Assembly (NCBI GenBank): GCA_914767715.1
Contig: OU612074.1
Span: forward strand, 15,424,062 to 15,488,061
Origin: Membranipora membranacea
Lineage: Eukaryota > Bryozoa > Gymnolaemata > Cheilostomatida > Membraniporidae
Direction of reading: 5' to 3'
DNA: 64,000 nt
The notes under the pieces are model-generated. The model was not told where the DNA came from. It saw nothing but the letters and a program-made list of their open reading frames with translations, and searched no databases. Numbering within the stretch: position 1 is the stretch's first letter; every line of letters starts with the position of its first letter. The position numbers and the translations under genes were made by a program. Positions 1-11,200 of the stretch are shown here, one piece after another.

Positions 1-789
1 GGATTTACCCCTGCTTATAACCAGACCTAATTAGTCAATTACTATTGCTAAGTACTGCTGGTCAGTCAACTTACCCCCCCCCCCCCACCCGTGGTTGAAC
101 CTTGGACCAGGGGTCAGCAGTGCTGCATCTAAGCTCTAGGTTTACTTACATGATTAAATTCAAAATGCAAACCATATTATTCTTGTTAATTCTCCTTGTA
201 GTGCGAGGGAAAACAGTTTCAATTTAGGTGTATCCCAGAACCATTCTACCCCTGATTATGATTCAATAGCTATTATCAATTAAAACTTATGACTTTGGCA
301 TCGCTGTTGGTTAAAGAAAACACTGTGAATTGTTGTTTGTCTGTTTCTTTTGTGATAATCCTTAGAAAAATGAGTAATCTAGGCAACGACTGTGTAGACT
401 GTTTCAAGTCAATCAACTTGAATAAAACTTAATAATATATATTGCAGTTGGACTCAGTTTTATATGAGCATGGTAGCCTAACAATGGAATAATAGGGTGT
501 GGACAGTGAAACAAGTGCACCCAAATGAATTGTGAATAACAATTATTTTAATATTCCATATTTCTAGGAGTCAATATCAAAAACAGGCAATAATAATGCT
601 TTTCATTGGATAGAGAATATCTAATAATAATCTATAAAATATTTTGGCATTGATTTTGAGACTCATCAGTCATTAATTAAGGTTGACCCTTCATCAAAAC
701 TGTCAGTAAAATATTTATTTGTGAAATTCATTGAATTCTGCTAATTTTCGGTTCATTTACTCTATGTCTCATTTGTAGACTGTTTGAAG
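1..789. other. 5' flank of the collagen/SRCR/lectin gene, no gene seen
   Basis: AT-rich, non-coding. It contains a poly-C run near 75-87. No open frame of note and no convincing TATA box was found before the ATG at 790, so the promoter of the following gene is not located. A 5' untranslated exon could lie here but cannot be shown. Confidence 0.5.
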
Positions 790-3700
790 ATGATACTTCA
801 CTGGCTTGTTTTCTTGACTGTACTGAGTTTTCCACTCGCTGTTCCTGCAGATGATCAGGAAGATGCAGCAATTGCAAAACTGAAAGAGTCATTTCTGAAA
901 CTCATGAAAGCTGTAAGTCTATAATAGACATACTACAAGAGGATGGAGCAAATTTAAGTGTTTATGCAGACAAATTAATTCTTGGAGCATTTGTGCCTGT
1001 ACACATCAGTTACCAATGAGAATATCGCAGAAAACGACTTTAAAATTTTGCAAAAATGTTGTTATTTTCTATAACCGTTCAGAAAAGGTTGCATTGAGTA
1101 GACAGCTATTCAAAAACTTTGACACTGCTAAAAACGTTAACAAAAATGACCTAGTATAAACTCACCCTAATGGCAAATCATCAAAGCAGTTGATGCTTTA
1201 CGATCAAATCTAAATTGTACCTTCATTTACATATCACCCTATAGATGACTGCTGAGTCCACCGGGCCAGGCGAGAAGAGAGAGAAGAGAGGCGTTGAGGT
1301 ACCTGGGGATCATGATGAACATCTGAGTAATCTTTTTCTTGGTGAGCCATATCTACCTACTTGCTACTTAGCAGAATATTCTTACATGCAGAATGATATG
1401 CGCTACATTTAGTCTCCCATTTAAGTTTGTTTGTGATCCTGATCAAACACAAAATATGCTGCAACATTTTTCAAAACAACTCCTACAACAAAACCTAATA
1501 ATCATTTTACAGTAATTGCAATAAATCTTTATCAACTAAAAACCAAATTAAGGATTTGATGATTATGAAGGTGCTAAATCTGAAGGGCTGGTAGGAAGTT
1601 GAAAGTATACAATTGTAATACTTTCATTCTATTCCCATTGGCAGCCTGTAGTAACATGTGATTCACTGAACACATCCCACAGCGTATCTATCAAATCAAT
1701 GTAAATGTGTGTATGACACATTTTTAGAGCTTGTAAGCTTGCTGAGAACAACACCTGGTCCACCAGGTTTACCTGGAATACCAGGACCAGCATATTGTCT
1801 GAATGATACATATGACACTCCATGCAACGAGACTGGTTCTCCTGGAGTTCCCGGCCCACCTGGTGCTAGTGGTCCTAAAGGTGAAACTGGTGAAGTTGGT
1901 CCCGCTGGTACAAATGGCACAAATGGAGATGAAGGTCCTGTCGGCCCCACTGGTCTTCCTGGTTTGAAAGGAGAAAAAGGTATAGGAGGTAGTGTTGGTG
2001 CTAAAGGTGCCAGAGGTACTCAAGGCTCAGTAGGCACAAAGGGAGACAAAGGTAAGTGGGTATTACTGTTTCCGTTGGTGTTAGCTCTAGGCTGCCAGGC
2101 TAAAACATGTAGATTAATTGGACAATTTCCTTTTTAATGGAACATATATGACATCCTTCTAGTGATTTGCATTCTTCACAATATTCAAATGAACATATTA
2201 TGACCAGATACCACTGCAATAATTTAGCTTCAAGTGTTAAGACCACTTCAACTTTGTTTGAGCCTTCGTGTTTTGCTGGCTTGCTTTGTTCTGTCTGATT
2301 GAGCAGCATTGTCAGCAGATGAGTGCAGAAGTTTAATTGTCAGTTTCTGCAAACCACATTATTGAGTAGAGATATAAAAGGCTTGAAATGTTGCCATGTA
2401 ATTTGATTTAGGAGAACAAGAGATTTCTGGCCTACATTTGCGATTGGTTAATGGCAGCGGTCCACATGAAGGTAGAGTGGAAGTTAGAAGCAATCCATAT
2501 GGAGAATGGGGAACTGTATGTGATGATGGTTGGTATTTTGCGGAGGCAAATGTTGTATGCAGGAGTTTAGGCTACCATTTGTAAGTACTTGTACACTATT
2601 ACAAAACACCCTATATATTTTCTTCCTTCTCAAAGGATTTTTTACCACTGAATAAAGTTGTCTCTTCTTTTAAACCGAACTTACAGAATAACACCAGTAT
2701 CTGTATGACAAGCTGGGCATTGCGGTTATTCGAAAGGTCCAGACTGTAAACAATGTTTGAAAATTTGACTTTGATTGAAAAACTTAATTTGACAGATAAT
2801 CAATTCAAAAGGTGAGCACGCAAACAATTTAGATCGATTGAAACCTGGAAGGTCGAGGATGTGAATGAAGGTTGAGCTTGAGCTTATTTTTAAAAAGGAA
2901 TCCTTGGTTCATACTGGGATGACTATGGGATGTTTTTGGCAGTGTCCACATTTTTGAAGCGTTTTTGAAAAAACTGTCTGCTCATGTTTCATTTTCGGAT
3001 CAGTCTCAAAATTCATGTACTCTTGCTAATAAAACAGTGTTAACCAATGAGAACACACAAAAAAAGGAAAATTCTGACACTAACAGGAATAGGGTTAAAA
3101 TCAAAACCGGTCCAAAACCGTCACATTAGTAAACAACTTTTCAAAACTCAACAATCAAACAACCTTAACCTTTGGGGGGGGGGGGTAAGTCATGCATCAA
3201 AATTAAATTTCATATGTGCTTTTCAAAGTTAAACAGTCAACCAAACCATATTTAGTTCAGCAGACAAAGGGAGTTTATAAATCAAGTTTGATCCATTTCC
3301 TGCATTTGCGGATGCTCTCTCCACACTGGTTACCCAACATAACTATTTTTACAGCATAACACAACTTAAATGTTAAAGGTCTTATTTCACTTCATTGATT
3401 GTACATAAATAGTGTTATATTTTATTCATCATTGAATCATTCTTTTGTTTCCGAATACAAGCCCCTAGCATATTTTGTTTCACAAGAATATATATATTAG
3501 AAAAATATTTAGTTGCATATCATATCGATTCAAATCCCACATAATTTTCCAATTTTAAAGTCTATATACTTAGAAATGAATGAAATAACTTGTTTAACAG
3601 TAGCAGTCATTTTTTAACTTCTAGGGGAGCTGTTACAGCACCAAGGGGTGCACATTTTGGTATAGGAAGTGGATCGGTGGTCCTTAAAAGTTTCGCATGT

Positions 3701-6700
3701 ACAGGAAGTGAATCGAACTTGGCCCTTTCTTTTCTAGAAATAAACAAAATAACTAGGAATCTGTAGCAGATAATTGTATTTGATTTTAGGGGAGCTCTGG
3801 CAGTACCACGTGATGTATATTTTGGTGAGGGAAGTGGCTCGGTGGTTCTGGATGATTTTAAATGTACAGGCAGTGAATCTAACTTGGCCCAGTGCAGTCA
3901 TGGAGGGTGAGTATGTAGTAGGAAACTACTGTTGGTCTTCAACCTTAACCAGCATTAAATCTATACCAGAGGAACAAAAATGTTTTATGGTAGATTCTTT
4001 AGGGGTTATGAGCTTCTCTGAACTCTGAAGACTCTTCTGCGTTGAACTTGTTTTTGAAAATTTGTAACGAGTTGCTAAAATCTGATATATGAAGGAATAA
4101 TGTGACACTGTATATCAAATCGAAGAGCCTGCTTCTCTCTAAGACAATAAATATTAATTTTCAATACCTCTATAATAAATGTATTTGGTTGATATATATC
4201 TAGGTGAAAAAAAGAAATTTTTTATCGCCAAAAGGTTCACCAAAACCTTTAAACAAATTTAATTTTTGCATAATGGTAGTTGTCCCCTCCCCCATTTTGT
4301 AGATTTTTACACTTATTTATTATTTATCAAGGTTTTACTTCAACCCAATGTTACACAGGTGGTTAATGAGCAATCTGCCACATCACAGTTTACAGTGGCC
4401 TGTTGCTATTGTAAAGCGTCTCCGGGACAGTTTACAATATTGTAAAGTGTCCCGAGGTTGTTTTCGTGCTGGGGACAGTTTACAATACTACACTGGGACA
4501 CTTTGTGTGATGCGTATTGCGAGTGGGCGTATTTTTGGCAAATTTGTGGTTTTCCCCTTTTAAACCTTGATATACAGTAGTGCTTTGTTCTTTCCAGTAT
4601 CACGAATCTCCTTTACCGAGCCACATTATTTTGGATCAGCCTGTTGACTTATACATTATAAAACCTGTTTTCACAAAAACATTCAATATTTTGCAATAGA
4701 TGGGGAAGCCACGATTGTAGTCATCCTGAGGGTGCAAGTGTAATCTGCAGAAGAAGTAAGTCAGCGACACAAATATTATATACAAATTAGTCGAGCAGCA
4801 AAGCTAAAACATTATGTCTGTCTCAATTTGAAATGGGTGTCTTCCTTTACCTTGTTCGAATTAATATAAATTGAACAGTGTGTATAATGTGCCCTTAGAA
4901 TGGGGTGTTAGCAAGATTTTTATCTTGAAACTCTACACAGTATGAATATTCCAGATAAATTACACCTAGTCAACTCAGCATCCTACAAGGAACAAGAAAA
5001 TGAATAAAAATGTGCATACACTCTCAAATTATGAAATAATTTTTGGTTGAATTTATAAATGCTACCGTCGCAAAATGCCAGCACTGTTCTAACTATGAGT
5101 AAAACATCAAAACTTACTTGCACTTGATCAATTTGCATGACTGTGTTTTACACACTTTGACAGGTCTGTGTCCTTCACCGTACCAAGAAATATTATCATA
5201 TCTAACAAAGAAGTGTGTATTTGTCTCAACCTCTACTGCTACTTGGTCATCAGCCAAACAGAATTGTGAGAATGATGGAGCCTATCTTGTGACATTTAGT
5301 CGGAGATATGAAACTCTTATCTTTGGGATTCATCTCTTTGATAACGGTACATATAACATAAATTTCCTTTCGTTAACCTGGATCATTGATTTATAAATTA
5401 CTCAACCTCTGTGACCTAGGGTTTTTAGATACCTTTCTCTGCCCATTCAGGCAGACTTCGAGTCATTGGTATTCCAGTTGTAGCAATGTTTCTAACAACC
5501 AATGGAAATGAAAATATTGTCAAAGTTGCAGACATCACAAACATCAATCAGACCCTACAGATTATCAATATGAGAACCAAAACCAAATTCGAGTGTATTA
5601 TCTATAAACATATCCAAGCATATAAGCATGGTTTTATTTAATCAATCACTAAACTAGCTCGGGTGATGCTTAGGATGTCTTGAACTAAAATATAATTGTG
5701 CATTTGATTGACGACCGGTGTAGTATCGTAAACTGTCCCCCCGCCCCCCACGCGAAAACAACCACGGGACACTTTACAATATTGTAAACTGTCCCGGGGA
5801 CACTTGACAATAGCAACAGGCCTATTGTAGACTGCCCCCTCCCTATTGTAAACTGTCCCCCTATCATAAACTGTCCCCAACCCCTATTTTAAACTGTCCA
5901 CCCCCTATTTTAAACTGTGTCCCCTATTGATGACTGTCAATTTCAAGCTTAGGCAGCGCTGAGACAAACCACCCCTTGTGCTGGCTTATAAAGACGTTCT
6001 GTCAGAAAGTCACGAACCGAATAAATTGTATTTTTTGCAGCCACTGTGTGATTGTCATGACGGGACTCTGTAGCAAGTCTTGGATGGAACAGTTCAAAAT
6101 TTATGATACAAAGGGTTATTTGTCTTTCATCGCAGGTTCATGAGCAGAGCGAAAACAACCACCCCATTCATTCATTATGAAATCTACCGTTCATTACATT
6201 GCAATCCATCTGCCAAAAAAGGACAACTAGGATCATTATGACAATTACACTATGGCTGAAAAAATAACATAAGATTCAACCTGTAATTTTTGAACATGCA
6301 GTTCATAGAAGGTTAAATTGGGGGATGGTTGTTTACGCGCGAGATGGGTATATATGCAGGGTTACAGTGTTTAGTGCGGTAAGTAATGTAGTATTGACTT
6401 TCTAAGGACTCGCACAAAAAATACTGACTAGCTGTGCTGTGCAGCTGTAGATAGATGTGGGGGTGGATGCTGGTTGTTTTTGCAAGGCTTAAGTGTTGGC
6501 TTAGTGCACCTTTCTTCGCAAACCAGACTTTTTAAATCATAAGAGCTTCAAATAACAATTGGTGTTAGTGAAAACTAGATCTATCAGGTACTTCATGAAA
6601 CGAGGCTTTATACACTCAATCATAATGTTAATGAGTTACCACCACCAACCTGGTAAAGCTTGGGCTATCATAGTGGCAGCCAGAACATCATGGTATGCTC

Positions 6701-7200
6701 TAGTTAGATGATCTGACCCATTTAGAATGATCATAAATAGCTGGGCCCTTGAAATGGACTGTCATCAATATTGGGACACTTTACAATAAGGGGGGGGGGG
6801 GTGCAGTTAACAATAGGGTTAGGCAGTTTACAAGAGGCCTGTTGCTATTGTAAAGTGTCCCCGGGACGGTTTAAAATATTATAAAGTGTCCCAGGGTTGT
6901 TTTCGCGAAGGGAGCTGGTATCACAAATAAATTATTATTTCAGTTGACTCTTCTGAATATTGGTGGATCGGTGGACAGAAGATTGGATCAACCTGGTACT
7001 GGAGAGGTATACTTACTGGTCGTATCCCTCAGGTTGGTACTGCAGAGTCAGGATGGCATAAGGGACACAGTGAGGACAATGAACCTCCTTGTATGTATTT
7101 CAAGACAGCTGATGGTAGTAACTTTGCAAATGGCTGGGACTCTCACTCTTCTGCGCCGTGCTCTGACCGCATGAAGTATATTTGTGAGAAGCCCATCTAA
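790..7200 (+). CDS. Secreted collagen-like / SRCR / C-type lectin protein (gene A), 8 exons
   Basis: Exons 790-912, 1245-1341, 1728-2051, 2412-2580, 3790-3906, 4700-4755, 5164-5346, 6944-7200; all GT-AG and in phase, giving 441 residues. Residues 1-20 are a signal peptide ([20 protein letters not shown]). Residues 21-73 are charged linker. Exon 3 (about 74-181) is Gly-X-Y collagen, interrupted early by a loop with two cysteines. Exons 4-6 (about 182-295) are one SRCR domain with six cysteines ([34 protein letters not shown]), the group A pattern and its usual multi-exon layout. Exons 7-8 (about 296-441) are a long-form C-type lectin domain with six cysteines, a WWIGG core and the end KYICE. 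The usual calcium/sugar triplets EPN or QPD are absent (EDNEPPC stands there), so sugar binding is uncertain. Collagen+SRCR recalls MARCO/SCARA5 and collagen+lectin recalls collectins, but those are not one protein. Probable trimeric soluble recognition protein; the role is inferred. Confidence 0.88.
3625..3725 (+). pseudogene. Dead duplicate of the third-quarter SRCR exon of gene A
   Basis: This 101-base stretch aligns without gaps to the start of the real SRCR exon at 3790-3890, 165 bases downstream, including its acceptor (ctag before GGGAGCT). It reads [12 protein letters not shown] and [15 protein letters not shown] in the same phase. The match stops at ggccc. The part encoding AQCSHGG and its donor is missing, and the frame then runs to a TAG near 3763. 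It therefore cannot replace the real exon; splicing it in would truncate the protein. Confidence 0.75.
4370..4500 (+). repeat. Solo end of the TIR element family seen at 5713-6918
   Basis: In an intron of gene A. It matches the right end of the 5713-6918 element (gcctgttgctattgtaaag, gtcccgaggttgttttcg) and contains the palindromic core ttacaatattgtaa. It ends with cagtttacaatactac, the counterpart of the outer edge of the left end. No matching second end lies nearby, so this is a fragment. Confidence 0.6.
5713..6918. mobile_element. 1.2-kb element with long terminal inverted repeats in an intron of gene A
   Basis: The left end (about 5745-5850: cgcgaaaacaaccacgggac, ttacaatattgtaaactgtc, caatagcaacaggcct) is the reverse complement of the right end (about 6830-6910: aggcctgttgctattgtaaa, gtcccagggttgttttcgcg). 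Arms extend for more than 100 bp, with internal palindromes. Just inside the left arm (5821-5940) is a minisatellite of about 20 bp, variants of ctattgtaaactgtcccc. The interior has several copies of an acaaccacccc motif in both orientations. No transposase frame, so it is a non-autonomous foldback element of unassigned superfamily. A clear target duplication was not found. Confidence 0.65.
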
Positions 7201-7448
7201 AATGTAAGCCCACTGCCTGATACGTCATTGCATCTTATTCTTATTGCTTATTATCGAAGAGAAAAAATTTCAAAAACAAAGTTCAGTTAACCTTTGTCAC
7301 TATTTTTAGCAACCTTACACCCTTCCCTTTTACAACTTGACACTAAATGTTTACCAGCGGACTAAACCAAACTTGTACAATTATTTTCACAGTATTAATC
7401 AAATTATATGCAGTTTCTCTGTTAGTTTTAGATAGTAAGTTAGTTCAA

Positions 7449-7454
7449 AATAAA
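7449..7454 (+). promoter_or_regulatory. Polyadenylation signal AATAAA, gene A
   Basis: First AATAAA after the stop codon at 7198-7200, about 250 bases downstream, in AT-rich 3' flank. Confidence 0.55.
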
Positions 7455-8235
7455 ATCATATCATAGTTGAAAAAACACATTATTTAAGACTGGCTAGTAG
7501 CCTTGTTTTAAACAAACTTTTCGACTGGCAGGTTGGATATCTGGACTAATTAAGCCAAGCCCATGCCGGCTTTCCTGACCAGGTAGAATTTCCCGAAACT
7601 GTTTCACAATGAATAGGAAGCTGATTCTATTTTTATAAATATCATATGTTGAGAATCTCTTGAGAAGTCAGTTTGTATTATGTTCCAGTTAAGGATTCGA
7701 TGTTCTATGGGATTATTTGAGAATTCAACATGCTGTATTTAACTATGCCATGAGAGATTCAGTGAACCAACAAATATCTGAGATGACCAATTGCAATTCA
7801 TATTTATTGAGCTTCTAAAAAAGTGTTATAGATGCTGAGATAAAAAAAAAGTTTTAGAATGGCAAAATTCAGAGGGAACATCAACCTTTCAATATACTCT
7901 AAAACGAGCAGTTATTTTTTAACTAGAACGGGTATGGCATACAAATCGTCTGTATCAGAGAACGACAATAAAATAATCATTTTGCATAGTAGGCCTTTAA
8001 AAACTATCACTATCAAACAGATTGGCCCTAAGGTGTGGTTTTCAGAATCATGACCTGCTGGGCTATATTCTACAGGTTAATCTCTCTTGTAACCCCGGGT
8101 AGATATATGATGATGTCTATTAAGTATAGCTTTGAGAGTTGTGAAATCCTTGTTCAATTCATGGCTCTTTGAGTTGGAATCATTTTCTGATTCGTTTGTG
8201 GACCTGGGACTTTCCTGAATGTTATAGATTGATTC
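7455..8235. other. Spacer between convergent genes A and B
   Basis: No coding sequence seen. A TTTATT at 7803-7808 (AATAAA on the minus strand) could be the polyadenylation signal of the SLC22 gene, giving a 3' untranslated region of about 430 bases. Confidence 0.45.
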
Positions 8236-11200
8236 TCAGGCCTTCGTACCATTTTGGCCCTCCATCTCCAAATCTTCATAGTCATCCGGAGATAATTTCC
8301 TGCAAATATAGAGTAAATCATGTGTCTTTTGCAAATTCCCCCTTGTAGGCAAACAGAAAAGAAACAAAATCGTGCGACCTTAGACTATAGAAGGCAGAAC
8401 TGTTGTTTGCTGTAGTTATTTTATTTGCATCTCTAATTCTCAGTTAACTGACTAGTATTTAGAGGGCAAAATGAGGATTTATTGAGGTTGCAATCACTGC
8501 TAAAATGTTAGACCCAGTCTGCAAGACTGACATTATGCCATCAGCCAAATTCATCTAAGTTGTGATGATTTTCATTGGCAACATTAAGTGAGTGAAAACT
8601 AGGAGGCGAAATTGGGTGCTGTGAAAGGATGAGTGCAGAGAATGAACGAACAAAAGAAGAAGAATTGGCCTACAAAGTCACATGTGGTTGATGAAAAAGT
8701 CTGGAGTTAACAGAAAGATATTATAAAATTTCAATGTACCTACTCTATGACTTTTTTTCTCCCTGAAAATTCAATGATTCTGAATATAGGTTATTTTATC
8801 GTACAACATACTATCGCGGTTTTTAGATGACATGGCAAAGTTTTCTGCTTACTGAGAAAAATTTTTAACAAATTAAAAAAGCAATCCGCACCTCTTTGAT
8901 CTAACCATTAAGTGGTTAGCTTGCTCAATGGTCTCCGGGATCCTGGTGTTCCGTGTCTCTGGAAGGTAGATGGCTGCTACTCCAGTTATAGCCATAACAA
9001 TACCAAATATCAGCGGACCAAACCCTGTTTTAAATGGTGTCTGTATATAGTTGTACTACAAACAAGGAAAAAGAAAATATTGGGTAGCTGTTGACAAGTT
9101 CTACCAGCCAGCGTGATCAAGTTATAAAAAGCATGACTGAGAGCAAAAGAAGAATAACTACATAATATCACTAAAAAGGCAGAAAATCAAACTATTCAAA
9201 CTATTAAAAATTAAGGTTACTTCAGTCAATAGCGTCTAGGGTTCGTATACATGCCGGTGGCAAGCTATTCAAGATGCAATATCGACTCTTCAATAGCCCT
9301 AAATTTTTGTGTCTCAATATAGACTTACCAGGTCCAGCACAATTTAATACAGAACACAGTTCTAAGTTCTAAGTTCGGTAGCTTTAAATCTTTGATTTAT
9401 GAGACACACTTACCAGGTCTACTATGAGGGGTGACAGAGATGACCCGACACGAGCTGAAAGAGAACACAGTCCTACTAGTGTAGTTCTAAGTGTAGTAGG
9501 AAAGACTTCACTACTCCAGAAGTAGGCGAATGTGAATAAGGAAGTCAGAGCAAACTTGCCTATCATAGCCACTGATATAGATACTGCTGCTATATCTAGA
9601 AGAGAAGAGATTATTGGGTTTACATTCCCAAATGTTTTTGATAATTACCAGAGTAGCCTTATCATGATTGGAGTTATCCTCCTATTAGTTGAAGTAGGAC
9701 AACTTCCAATGATTGATGCAATGTTTTCTTGTTTTACCAGTGTTAACAAAAGCGAGTACCTATCTATTATATTTTTAAGTTATGAATTACGTGAATATAA
9801 GGATAGCATGGGGTCTTGAGTGAAAAAATGAAAGCACAACACATTGTAGCATTTGAGATATGCATCTTCCTAGATAGAGTCAATTTAGTTTAAGGTTAGG
9901 TTAAGCCCTCCGCCAATTTTTGATAATGAGACTGAGGGACATAACACCAATAGATAATTAAACTTTATTAATTAATGTTCCAACACTCAGCTATAAACAC
10001 AATGTAGAATCAACCAAGTTTAATCCAGTTTGCCAACATTCGGAGTTGCTCCCCTCCAGTATCAAGCCACAGACAAATAGGTCTATCAGTGCAGGGGAGC
10101 AACTGTAATGTAAAGCAACTGGGTACAGCTTGATCTACATATCACATGATAAGGTTGGAAACACACTAGGTTTGTTGTATGGGAAAGGGGGGTGTCAGTC
10201 TCCTCTACACAAAGCTTGAGAAGACAAGCTTGGAACATACTTGCTTCTTTGATATCAAAGTAGACCTCATCACAGCGAAACTGATAGACTGAGACTGCCG
10301 ATAAACAGACTAGTGTTGGGGGGGGGTCAGTTCCCCTCTCCCCACAACCAAGCTTGTAAAGACAGGCTAGGTACATACTTGCTTCTTTGAGATCAAAATA
10401 GACGCTCATCACAGCGACGCTGATAAGACTGAGGCTACCGATAAACAGACTAGTGACACTCAGACTCTTCCTGCCCAGGTACTGAGAGATAAAGAAAAGG
10501 AGAGCAGCTGGAATCTCCACTGCTCCTGAGATTAGATTGTTTATATAGATACTTCCAGTTAGATTTGCTACGTTGAAGTTCAACCCGTAATATCCGAGTC
10601 CAGCAGTGAACCTATGAAATAAAATGGTGATAGTTTATTAAAACAATGCACACTGATCTCTGATTCATGGAGCCTAAGTACCCTAAAAGGAGTTTGATAG
10701 GACCATCAAAGCATTCATCCATTCGTTATTAGGGGTGGGTACACTTGAGATACTAATACTATGTAGTAGATACTATAATGCTTGGAGTTATATGGTAGTC
10801 GGTGTGATGCTGATGCCTGATTATTTGCTGTAAATATCGATTGGAAATCATAAAAGTGTTTGAAATATCTAAACTTGCTTTTTGTCTGTTCCGAATCATT
10901 ATATTTTGAGCTAGTCAAATGCTGCCACTTGGTCATGAGTGGGGGGAAAATTCGGTACATTGTTATCCAATGAAATGCTCAGAAATCATACGCAGTTCCA
11001 GCTTATTATATTGTTTGATATTATCTCAAAGTTTCATACACTTAAATTTTAGAAATTCTATGTAGAAAACAGAACCATGCTAACAGGTTAACCATGCTTC
11101 CTGGGAATACTCCGCTTATGTACCATTGTTATGACAAAGAAGTGATTGTGACAAAATTAGGTATCAATCTAAATTTTTGTCTAATTTAGAATACAGCTTG

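Noticed and set aside
1696-2023. Minus-strand frames opposite the collagen exon
   Set aside because: Shadows of the Gly-X-Y codon pattern of gene A; no splice sites or homology of their own.
3625-3770. Mutually exclusive alternative SRCR exon
   Set aside because: No donor at the homologous position and the frame runs into a stop, so it cannot substitute for the real exon.
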